The notes beneath the pieces are model-generated. The model searched no databases. It saw only the letters and a program-made list of their open reading frames with translations, and had not been told where the DNA came from. From assembly GCA_037176905.1 (NCBI GenBank), contig JBBBWG010012001.1, positions 23,091 to 87,090 on the forward strand: a DNA stretch of 64,000 bases, read 5' to 3'. This document shows positions 34,632 to 45,849 of this stretch, piece after piece. Source of the DNA: Azolla pinnata (Eukaryota; Streptophyta; Polypodiopsida; Salviniales; Salviniaceae). Both the position numbers and the translations under genes were made by a program. Every line of letters starts with the position of its first letter. The first letter of the stretch is position 1.

Positions 34632-37584
34632 TCACCTGGAAGCATGGGCTTCATTATCATCAACAGCCTTTTGTTGGGCAAATTCTGTAATCATCTTTAC
34701 GAAGAAGTGCAGCCTCCAAAGTGTGTTTGAATTCTGGCATTAAATATAGAAGTTAATGGTCATCTAGGCTTGTGTATCTGCAACACAACCACATTCCAAC
34801 AGAAAAACGTACAAGTGCATCCAAGTTGATATGGATGTCATCTGTTGTGCTGTCATACGCATTCCCTAAGGATAAGATTTCCATAACCCTTCTCAAACTT
34901 GATGATGGTAATTTGCACATTCTCTGGTGTAATTCCCTTCTCTCCTCATTTTTCATTGGGCTACCAAAATCTACTCTGTTAAAGTTTTCATTTGTAAAGA
35001 TTGATAATAAAAAAGCTACACAGTATCCTGCTAATAATACCTGCACTTTGATAATATTTGCACGAGTAAAGAGTTGACCATCTTTTCCACGTCTGTAAGC
35101 TGAAGAGAACAAGAGAAAACATTTGTAAGCTATATGTGTACAAACTATGTTCTATGAAACTTTCCAAATACATTAATAACGTCAATAATTTAATATTGAT
35201 GCATGTGATGACTTAGTTTAAGCACACATGCATTTGAGTGGAGCATAGGTCTCAATTTGGCTGCAATAAACATAAGCTGGAAGGATAGAGAATGTGACTG
35301 TCAGGATAGCACCATGTAATCATAGTGAATATCTTAGGTGCTCAATATAATGGTGTTTATGTTAGGAGTTCAATACAGTGGTGAAACGAAAAAACATAAT
35401 ACTAAGCTGATTCCCTTTTATTTCAATGATGGGAGATATTATTGACACACAATACTATTCCGTGAGGATACTAAAGGGATACCTGAAAGAAAGGTAAGGT
35501 CTAGAATTAAATGGCAGGCCTAAAAAGAAATAAAACAATAGAATTGAAAGGCAGAAGAAAGCAATATACCTGTGTGATAACATCATCACCAAGTTGAATA
35601 GCTGCCTGTTCTTCTTGAGCATGCAATTCTGTTATCTTTGAGCAGAGCTTGTCTTGCTGATCATATTTCTCTTCCTACTAGCATAATTTTTCTTCAGCCA
35701 ATTATTTTCTTCGGGATTCTTTGGAAACAAGATGGGGGACACACTCACATATATGAATGGATTTATTTTCATTGGTTCCTTTCAGGTGGGTGGGAAAACA
35801 GGCTAAGTTTACCTCTTCTAGTAGACGTGGTTCCACGTTGAGCTTCCACTTCTTTTCAAATCTTTGAGATAATGTGTTAGCCATGTTGTAGACATCACTG
35901 GATGAATCATTATATAGCATTGCATTCCGAAAAACAAGCCGCACATCTTCACAAAATTCTTGAACATATCGATATCCCGTACTGTCCTTCTTTTCCAATC
36001 TCTTCTTGATTGTTCCAAGATCCATGGGCTTTTTGATGATCTATATATAAATTAAACCAGCATATCAAGTGTAAGATTTAAAGAAGACTTTCATGTTGAA
36101 GTTCTCATATCGACCGCTTTCTAGTCTGAAGGGTGAGATTCAGTACTTTATGATAGTCCTTCAATTCCAAACACTCCACATCTACAGGTTGCAAAAACGG
36201 CCAAGCCCATTTGTGTTGCATCAGCTGAACATCAAGAATGGTTAGTGGATGAAGGATGAGAAATTCAAGAGCATATGTCATGTACTGGAGACCCCTTAGT
36301 TGTATTGCCAAAATCTTAGAATATTGGAAAGAAAAACCATACCACAGCTCAATAAATAATAATGCCACAAAAAAAGATTTAAGTAATGTGTAGATGATTA
36401 CTCAGCATCAGTTTTGGGTTAGATGGCATGCCTCAGGATGTGCACTAGTACTTGCACCATTCATCAAAATACTAGATTTTTTTTACATACTTGGCGCAGC
36501 AGAGTGCCGCATAATCGGAATATGTTTGACCTTTTCTTCCGCTTTATAGCTTCTGTCCGTGCCTCATCATATAACCGTAGCTTCTTATTTCCTGAATTCT
36601 CTGATTCATGAACTTTGAGAGGCCGATGTTCTTGTGATCTCTCCCTTTTCAGCAGAGATCGCATCCTTGTAACTCGCAAGACCTCACATTGTAACTGTTA
36701 CCTAGCCATAAGACCATTCGTTAATGACTAAAACCTAACCCTCAGCTTAAAATTAGTAATCTGTTCACCATTTCGATTCACATTGGAATTATTACCTAGC
36801 CATATGACCTTAGTTAAATAATTACAACCTGATTCCCGGTCTTCATTTTAATAATCTTTCTATCATTTTCAGTCATTGAACATAGTGCAATTAGCATCTC
36901 AGAGTCTAAAGTCTAGGGAATGTTTTAAGGTAAAGCCACATTTCCTAGTACCAGTGGTGTTAATTCTTTTTCAACTTTTGAAGCTACACAAGATTTTTAT
37001 CAAGCATGACGATGAATATGATTTCCGGCAGAAAGGGATCATCAACCACCATTCTGCCATTATGATGTCTACATCCATGAGTCTTTGCTTTGTATGTCGG
37101 TCGGTTAAAAACTACTCAGGCAACTGAGCCATTTAATGAAAAACAAAAATCACATTCTGAGCATATTTGTCGGGCATTTCCAATGTTTTTGGGTAAATCC
37201 ACATTTCCTGGGACCAACCGTGCCAATTTTCCTTTCTTTTGCCTTTCCGGAAACTAATTTTGGAAAAAAGAAAAAAACTATCCACACCTGGTCCACTATA
37301 GAGGTAAGGCCATGTACGGATCGTTGCAACCTCTCAGCAACAGCAGGATGAGCCGAATCTCCATAGGTGTGGGTCGGGGGAGCTGATGGTGCAGGCAGAA
37401 GAAGCGAGGAGGCTGGCAACAAGTCAACCTTGTGTTTATCGTCTTCTTCTTCTTCTTCTTGAGTTTGTTGGCAAAGGGGGAGTTGTTGTGGGGGGGTTGC
37501 TAGATCCTTGGAGTTGTCATCATCCTTGAGGCGGCCATTGTCGTGATGGGCGAGGAGATCTCGTTGAGGCTGGGGATCTACCAT
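34632..37584 (-). CDS. GTE1/GTE6-type bromodomain transcription factor
   Basis: Eight exons: 37288-37584, 36491-36694, 36147-36224, 35813-36040, 35570-35674, 35041-35099, 34813-34960 and 34632-34733, giving 406 aa (GTE1/IMB1 386, GTE6 369). These single-bromodomain BET-type factors bind acetylated histone H4 and act in seed and leaf programmes. Order: Gln/Glu-rich N-terminus (about residues 1-99), basic KRKKRS region, bromodomain (QHKWAWPFLQPVDVE, YHKIIKKPMDLGTIKKRLE, FRNAMLYND, DVYNMANTLSQRFEKKW), coiled acidic linker, and an NET-like segment (EERRELHQRMCKL...INLDAL). The last exon (NTLWRLHFFVK) matches the GTE C-terminus. If the final intron is retained the protein instead ends 17 residues after INLDAL. 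Start 37584 was chosen because the upstream open frame is a 9-bp repeat. Confidence 0.92.
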
Positions 37585-39191
37585 AGCTAGGAGGGGAAAT
37601 GGGGGGATGCTGATGCTGATGCTGATGATGATGACAGGGGAAGAAGAGCAGCAGTTTACCCTAATGGAAAACAGGGGAGCCCAACAAAAAAAAAACACTG
37701 TTTTGTAGGCCTGTAAAAAAACAAACAAAAACACTTTCCAAATAAGACTTCTCATGACAAAAACAATTTCAACAATTTCAACAATTTCAACAATTTCAAC
37801 AATTTCAACAATTCCAACAATTTCAACCATTTTGATCCCGATCCGATGAACCCCGACATTGCATCGCAACTCGTCGCAATCTCCGATCAGATTCCGATGA
37901 TGCCTGTCACGATTTCGCATGCGGAAGAAAAACACCCTTTGCAAAGGAACAGAACGCGAAATCGCCGATCTTGTAGTCTGGCACTCGGTTTTTTATCGAT
38001 CAAGTAATGTGTTGTGTAATTCAAAAATTTCTTCATCAATAGAGCATTAGCGTCTTACAGTTTTCATGACAGCTCTATACTAGCAGTCGATATATGATAT
38101 ACTTATGTGTTCAGAGAAGGTTATGATAGAGCTGACAATCCATATTGTCGAGACAAGAACAACATAATTAACAGTACAAAGATAACCTCCTGTTACATGC
38201 ATGACTCTCACTCCAATGTCACAAAACAAGCCCGCACCTCATCTACATGTGGTTGGCAACATGTAAATGTCCCTGACATAAGTAGCTGAGTTTTTTCAAT
38301 GTTGAATATTGGTGTTCTGCTAATCTGTTTGTTTGCTTACAAATTTTACATTACAAATTCTTACAGTGTTGTTCTATTGTCATCTCCTCATTTTTGAGCT
38401 TAATCAATCGGCTACAAGGCAAAAATGTCGAGCTCTCACCTTATAGCATGCAACGAGCTTTGTTTCTCTAACATCAAAGCAACAAAATTGCTTATGGCTT
38501 CCAAATCGACCCTAAGCTTAAAAAATTTATTCCTTTAACTTAGATTCCCATGAAACCTCCATTTGGAAAATTCGGCCATGGAAGAAGCGAAAAAGCAAAA
38601 CACGCTTGAAGCAATAACCAACAAAAGCCCCTTGCTGCAATTGACAAAATCAGAATCTCTTAAACCACCAATATTTCTTTAGATCAATCCATACACCAGT
38701 ATTTCCAATTTGATTGTCTCACCAATAAGATCCCAAATTACAAGCTGATTTACTTCAGCACTTCTTTAGATCGACAATACCACCACCGATGCAATTAGTT
38801 TTTAAGAGATTTGGACAAAACGGAACGTAGCCAAAGATCGCCAAACTTATTCCTTCTATGAACTTGTGTGGAAATGCTGTTTCTTTTTTTCCTGTTGTTT
38901 TTTTTTTGAAGGACGAAGTTCAAGCACGTGATGCAGCCTCCTACACATGGTGCTAGACATTTACAACAGATCTCTCACCGGGAATTACTCCATCGACCTG
39001 CAAAAGAAGACCAATTGTTTGATACCTCCAGAACACAGAAATGATCCCAAAGCCTTTCTCGATAGAGGCACATCGATTTGCTATCAAACATGGCTTTCAT
39101 GATCAATGCCCAATCAAATGGTAGAATGTTTTTTTAATATGCCTAACAAGCCTACCGTTTCTTGCAATCGATGTATTTTTATGGAACACAA
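37585..39191. other. intergenic, GTE promoter side
   Basis: This spacer of about 1.6 kb lies upstream of the GTE gene (-) and downstream of the C2 gene (-). It contains the 9-bp repeat at 37763-37830. A possible alternative terminal exon of the C2 gene starts at 38997. Nothing else was recognised. Confidence 0.45.
37763..37830. repeat. 9-bp minisatellite (ACAATTTCA)n
   Basis: Seven to eight near-perfect ACAATTTCA units lie about 180-245 bp upstream of the GTE start codon. They encode an Ile-Val-Glu repeat on the minus strand but are more likely leader or promoter sequence. Confidence 0.9.
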
Positions 39192-41336
39192 TCACTTGTT
39201 CGTATTGCACCGAACACACGAGAAGGAAAAAAAAAACAGATTTCCAAGAGGGAGATCTATATAATACCCTTGAGTCCAGCCTCCAGTACCCGAGGAGCTG
39301 TAAGGACCATGAATGCCTGAAGAAAATTGATGATCACCGTGGCTGTTGTGCCGAGCTCCATGAGAAGACCCCACCTGTGGCTGCACATGTGTGGATAGAT
39401 ATGTATTAGGGGAATAGGGAAAGATCTTCATGCATAAGCCATGCTTATTAGGGTTTAGGGTTCTTCTGTGAATTGACTTATATGGCTTCTTGTATTTGAC
39501 TCGCTTTTTAAAGCAGCCTTTTCCTGGTGGTGACTTCTGACTGCCAATCATTTTAAAAGCTATGGTGCTTGGGACTTTCTTCTTTCACGTGCGATTCATC
39601 GGCGATTTCAGGCTCCCAAACCTTTCGTAATACGTAATTGCATTCCTTATTTGGATCTTTTTCCATGGTAGAAATATTATACTCAGGAGTTTATGGGCCA
39701 AAGTATTGTTGTCAGCTCCATACAACTGGCTTCAGATGAACTCCATATGCACTGGTTCAGTAGACATCAGACACCCTTACTGTTGGATCTTTTTTCACAT
39801 TATACAATGCATGAATCTGTAATGTCTGCAACACCGTGACTTATTTCCCTCCTTGCTCTTTCCCTCTCTGTCTCTCCCTATATTTATCTATCTATCTATC
39901 TATCAATATATCTCAGATGGGAGACAGGAAGTTGGGGAACAGGTGATCGATTATGCATGTTTGTCCTGAACAAGTCGAGAAGTCTTAGAGTATCCCACCC
40001 TGATGCAATCCTCTCTGCCTTTGATACCATACTCGGTTATACTTTCCCACATATATTTCACCCAACCCTATCCTTAACACCGGTACCTTCTCACAACCAA
40101 ACCATGCATTCTCAAATCACTGCATTTCTTATTCAAAGTTTAAGGGGAGTATGAGTATCCCACTTTGATGTAATGGCTCTGCCTTTTGACCATATTTGAC
40201 AATGATTTTCCATAGCTTTCACGCACCCATCCTTCTCACGACCAAACCATGCATGGCCAAATCATAACATTTATTTGTAAATTTTCCTGAACTTCCATAT
40301 GAAGCATGTGGAATCATTTCTTCTTGGTGTAGTAGGTCATATATGGCATCAAGGACACTATCATAATCTATTCATTCGTCAACTCTCTCTCTCTCTCTAA
40401 GTATATCTCTATTTTTCTCACACACACAATCACAATCAGAGAGATGTTTTACTCATTTCAATACCGGCATACCTTGAAAGTCATAGAGAGTGTGACTTCC
40501 CCTTTGAACTTCCCATTTGGAAGCACAACTGCATATGCTTTCTCGGCTGTCTGCCCAGACAGGAACACATCATCTAATGGAACCCTAGTTTATAAAACAA
40601 AGGACCACGATGAATAAACATCACTTGCCACACGTGAAACACATGAGGAACTAACAAAAGAATCAAGAGGCAAAAGAGAGACAGACGTGGCAGTGCCGAG
40701 ATGGTCGTCGGCCGTGAAGAAATCTTCATCCATGATCTTGAGCAATAGCTTGTCCGTGCCCTCTCTCACATTGAACGTGAAAGCTTGGTTCCATGTAGGG
40801 TTACTCCCTTGATCTGCTGAATTAAACATTGAAGAAAAAATGCATGATCTTGCTCATGATTAGCTATAATCAATACACACACATACACAGATGCATACAC
40901 TCAACAGACACATACATTAACACTGTAAGCCTACAGATTGAGCCATATAATCATACATACATACATAAACACACACAATCACATACATACACGCACACAT
41001 TTGTACATATGTGCGTGCATGCATGCATACATATGTAGATAAGCAAATACGGGAGAGAAAGAGTTCTTTACTGCTAGCCACATTGCTCTTCTGCTCATAG
41101 TTCCCACATGTGATGATTACATATGGATCTGTCTTGGCTGCAGAAGATATTACTTGGGGATGTGAGAGAGCAAATCTTAAGAAGACTCTTCCAGAGGCTC
41201 AAATTTGAATAAATAACCAATGAAAATTAGGGTTTCAAATGGAACCAAGGCATGGAAAGCATAACTCACAGAGCAGATCTCCGTGCTTGAGCCCACGAGC
41301 CCTGAGGAGGTGCAGCTGCAGGGACCCAGAAGGCAT
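39192..41336 (-). CDS. small C2-domain protein (elicitor-responsive protein type)
   Basis: Five exons: 41270-41336, 41072-41137, 40687-40816, 40473-40584 and 39192-39380, giving 187 aa. A single C2 domain fills residues 1 to about 125: MPSGSLQLHLLRARGL, KTDPYVIITCGNYEQKS, NPTWNQAFTFNV, KIMDEDFFTADDHLGTA and GEVTLSMTFK. The aspartates of the calcium loops (DPY, MDED, DD) are present, so calcium-dependent phospholipid binding is plausible. Relatives such as At1g63220 end in a Gly-rich tail with YGGW, and here the tail has GTGGWTQG. Exon 3 has a tandem acceptor (cagcag). The exact C-terminus is uncertain: reading on ends at 39192, while a splice after GGWTQ to an acceptor at 38998 would give a shorter tail. 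The start codon is the first ATG and begins the first beta strand. Confidence 0.82.
40850..41045. repeat. ACAC/ATAC microsatellite in C2-gene intron 2
   Basis: Interrupted CACA, CATA and TGCATGCATGCATAC units lie in the intron between exons 41072-41137 and 40687-40816. Confidence 0.75.
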
Positions 41337-43088
41337 TCCGTGGATCAAAAACAAAAAGAACAAAATTTATGCTGTTGGGTCTGTTGCTCTTTGCTATGAT
41401 GCTTGTCTGTGGGGATGAATCCTCTCCGTTTTCTCTGTGGATGAATCCTCTGTTTGGATGATTCCTCTGATTTGGGTCAGGGATCAATGGAAAGGAACTG
41501 CCTTTTGATCAGGTCAACCAGCCAGACATGTACACAAAGTGTGTGGATCATCCATTCCTGTCATATTCATTCATTCATGGATGGCTTCTCTACCAAACCT
41601 CTCCTCTGTCTGATTTGGAAGACCTGTCTCTGATTTGACATTCCTGCAATGGTGGAGCAAAGATCTCTCACAAATCTCCCTCATTTCCTTCTCTACTAGA
41701 AACAGGGGACTCCTCACATCAAGCAAGCCAACAGCAACATCACACCACCACTCAAGATCTCTTTCTTCTTCTCCAACATCAGCATCACACTACTCAAGAT
41801 CTCTTTCTTCTTCTCCAACATTTTTCCGCATTTTGACGGCTCTGATCGCAAGAACACATCAATCTCTACAGCTTAGAGACTTGCCTAGGTCCGATCGATG
41901 CCTGCCCATGAGCAAGAGGATCATGTCGATTCGTTATCAAAACGATAGCTTCATTACAGCATGCCCAACTCGTTGTACAATCGATAACAATCTTGCACTC
42001 TTCTGAGGCAATGCGTTGGTCCCTTCAAGGAAGAACTCGGGCACCATTTTCACATAAGTTTCCTCTTTGGACCGAGATTTCGTTCACTATATAGACAAGA
42101 CAAATGGACAAATGGAACTCGTGAAAAACTTCTTTGCTCAACTTCTACTAGGACACTTTCGTGGGTGCTTGTATGCACTTTTGTTATTGGTGGGGCCCAC
42201 TAATCACGCTGTTGCAACATAAGTATTTCAACATAAAGGAAACAAGAGAGAGAGCAACAATTCATTAGAGATATGGAGAAAGCTTTGAATGGAGCGTGCG
42301 AGGAATTCAAGTTGCTCAATAGCTTGACAAGTATGTAAGTGGGTTTTTGGATGTCATCGTTTGCAAGAAGACTAGTTGATATGCTGCTGATGCACTTCGC
42401 ATAGATCTGCCAACGATCTCCGAGATTCACATTATTGATACCAAGCAAGAAAAATATAGTTCCCACTATCATAGATATTATACATTGGTAGTTGATGAAC
42501 AGATCCAATTTCAACAACAATCTCACCAGTGTTGATGCCATAGAAAGCCTTCCTCCTATTTGGATCATTAGGATTGAATATCATAATTAGTCCACACCGC
42601 GTGTACCTTAGTATAAGCTCCTTCATTTATATGTCTTTCCAATACTAGTTTGGCTTTCAAGTCAGCATTAAAAATACAGCACAAATAAGCCAGTAATTTC
42701 TTGCAAAGTACTGTTTCAATAGAATGTAAGATCAATGACAATTTTAATGGTAAATTAGAAGAAGATTTTATTCCAGATCCCCCTATTTGATACCCTTCCA
42801 TTTGAGGCAGGATCATATGTATTTTTAATATCAGATATCTATGGACATATTAAGTATCAATCTATCTATGGACATAATAAGTATCAATCTAAAATATATC
42901 CATTTGGAATCGTTTATTTGAGGCTAGATGATAATCACCTCATCAATTGCAACTCTGTATTTCTAATATTTATGTATAAACATATTTAAGTATGAATCTA
43001 AATATATCCATATTGTATCTATGTATCTGTGTATCTATATTCAGCAGTAATTCAGTGTATGAAATGAGGTTTGAGATTCCTTCTCTTT
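41337..43088. other. intergenic with unassigned minus-strand frames
   Basis: The spacer holds the promoter of the C2 gene (-) and the 3' UTR of RPAC1 (-). A direct repeat of about 40 bp around ACTCAAGATCTCTTTCTTCT occurs at 41750-41820. Two partly overlapping minus-strand frames at 42432-42816 have non-repetitive composition, with PNRRKAFYGINTGEIVVEIG in one. I cannot place them in a family; they may be a decayed gene. Confidence 0.35.
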
Positions 43089-45849
43089 TTATGAGAGCTC
43101 CGACAAAATTCGCTGGCATTTCTCCTCCAAAACTTTCACCGACTCGCTAAACAACACTTCAGGCAGCAGGGCACCCACAGATTCTACAGTAACTGTGCCA
43201 AAAGAAAGCATTGCATCAGTTTTCCCACCACTAAAATTTTTATACATAGCAGCACCAAATGATAACACGAGCGCTGCCAACACGCTTGTCAAAAGACCAG
43301 CGACCATCACATTGGTTTTTATGCCACTAATTGTATCACAGCATTGTTCAGTGACGAAAGCACGCTCGTCAAATTGGTGGTTATGCCAGTAAACGGATAT
43401 AGCAGCACCATCAGATGACAGAAGCAAGCTTGTCAAAAAACAAAAGCTTAGTTATTTATACATACATATTAAGTGTTCTTTGACGCGGCGCAATTGGACA
43501 CGCTTATCCCACCCATCTCCAAAGACGCATTCCCTACACAGGGTACACACCCGTGGCCGCGCTACAACCGCTTTCTTCGTGCCTGCCAATTCAAGCCGAA
43601 CAATCCAGAAGGTAAAAAACCTCATAATGTCATGAGAAAGGGGAAAAATTACCAATGCATAGTGCAAGATTTACAATTCCATGGAGAGTATTGGATATTA
43701 CCAACATTTACAAAAACTTAAATCGTATATTTCAGCTAGAATATCAGATGTGTGGTGTGCCTATATATATCATTTGGCATTCTTCTCAGGGTCATCATCA
43801 CCCTACACAAGTTCAAAATCACCTTTGGGCAGATCTTCGATATCAAAAACATTCACCGGACATTTCTCAACTAGTTCCTCTGCCATGTCATCCCACACAT
43901 CTTCAAGAAAAACCACCTGCTCCACGGAGGAAGACCCTCTTCGTCATAAGATGATCAATCAACATGACATAACTTTTCAAATGCATAAAGTAATTGGAAC
44001 CTATTTTTCCAATAAATAGTCACATAACAAAATACCCATATAATACCACTCGATGACTTACCTCAGGAAGCATCCTGTATCTGGCAGTTGCTACAGGTGA
44101 CCACTTTGCATGTGTTTTTCCTTTCCCTTTGACTGCATGAGCTTCCAACTCAATACACTGCAATAGTTTACAACAACCTTTGAAAAACTTTTGACATTAT
44201 ATTTTCTTGCTAGCTTAAGCTTAGACTAAATTTACCATACCAAAAAACAATATCAGCTTTCAGCTCAATATACTAACAGTTTTCACATGCTCAGAATAAG
44301 TTTACTGTAGCATATAATTATGGTTTCTTCTGTAGGCAAGCATGACGTCCAATAAGACCCCTTATCAGGAAGCTTCCAGACCAGTGACACTAATGTGCAG
44401 TATGTTGACAATTTTTGCTTCATGATGTCACGAGTCAGCTAAATATACCAGGGTCAAAAACTAAAGAGGCAACATGCAAGAACAAAACAATTCAATCTGT
44501 AGGATTGTGCAGAGATGGAGGTAATTCCAAAAACTATAAAGACATTAGCTCTTATTCCGAGTTCTTGAGAATTACAGATAACACACTTGTCCAGGGCGTA
44601 GCCTAGCAATCATGATATCGGGATATCGTGAGATGATGGGATCCATCTTGAAGGAGGATAAAGTCTCTTGACTACAAGTAAAAGATGTGTACGTCTTTCT
44701 GAACTTCTCAGAAGAGGGGACTTCGTATTCACTTCCATTTGGCAACCATTGTAATTCCTCGGACCTCACTGCCAAAACATCCCATGCGAAGAAGGGTTTC
44801 ATTAAGAATGTATTAGAAAATTACAGCTCAAATTTTGCAATTGCTAGTGTAGTTCCCATGCCAATAGTACTGTGGCCAATCTGGCTTAGAGTACAAATCC
44901 TTTCATCTTTATTTCCTAAAAACATTACCTGTCGTGTTCTTTACTCGCCCATCTTTTTTAGTGCAAACCGCATTCAGCTTAAAAACAATGGTATTCCTTT
45001 CATTTGCCAGATCGTTTTCTATAAACACATAAAGAAAGGTTTAGAAAAGTTGAACGTATACCATTACAACTAAAAGCACTTGAACACTGCAAATCACGCC
45101 CACTTACCTGACTTGTACTCAAATACTCTGGGATCCGCTTTGATAGGAACTAGTCCTAAGCGATGAGCTAAAACCTCATCTTGTATCAAAGAGGTATTAT
45201 TAGCGATATAAACTTTTTCGATCGCCATAGTAGGTATCTTCCATATTAAATCATGAATACTGTTAGTTTTCGTAAGTAAACCCATTTACAATATGACCTA
45301 CACTACCCAATGTTGTTTCGATTGAAACAAAAACGATGAACTGTTCCTTTACCTCTGCAATCAGAATCCTTCTAAATGCATTCGCTATCGCAGCATCAAT
45401 GCCAATCATATCGAATTCGATGTCGTCACTGTTCAGAGAGATCACCTCGATACGGAAATCTTTGCAAAAATCTGCCAAGCGGAGGCTGTTATCAACGCCA
45501 GACAGCGAATATGCACCGGAGAACTGTAGAGTTTGTGTCTGCAAGAGACAATTAGGGGGAAATGGGGAAAGGAGCGAAACACAATAAGACAAAGACAAAT
45601 GAATATACTCAAAACAAGAGAATGCAATCCAATACTATGTATTCACACGCGTATATTTTGCATACAAATAGCCAGTCTGATAGTTGGCAGACACACAGAA
45701 AGAGATGACAATGTCTAGAAATAAATACACACATAAGAAGCCGCATCTGGTCTACAGACAACTCGAGTCCGCTGAAGCTCAAGGTGAGGAGGAAGCTGAC
45801 CCTTTGGTACATCAGGCATATCAAGAGCGGATCGAATAACTTGAGACAT
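43089..45849 (-). CDS. RPAC1: DNA-directed RNA polymerases I and III subunit RPAC1 (AC40)
   Basis: Nine exons: 45733-45849, 45353-45538, 45108-45237, 44929-45018, 44587-44768, 44062-44157, 43823-43916, 43466-43582 and 43089-43192, giving 371 aa (Arabidopsis about 375). RPAC1 is the alpha-like subunit that pairs with AC19 to nucleate Pol I and Pol III assembly. The N-terminus has [14 protein letters not shown]. The alpha signature is seen in [29 protein letters not shown] and [16 protein letters not shown]. Then come [37 protein letters not shown], a CTLCRECV cysteine motif, and the C-terminus [19 protein letters not shown]...ILSELS. The motifs separate it from the Pol II/IV/V RPB3. The first donor reads GTGTGT. 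Intron 8 contains an ORF in frame with the last exon. Confidence 0.96.

Noticed and set aside
37150-37944. 264-codon frame as the full first exon of GTE
   Set aside because: The part before 37584 is a 9-bp repeat plus unconserved sequence, and the part after 37288 reads past a clear donor.
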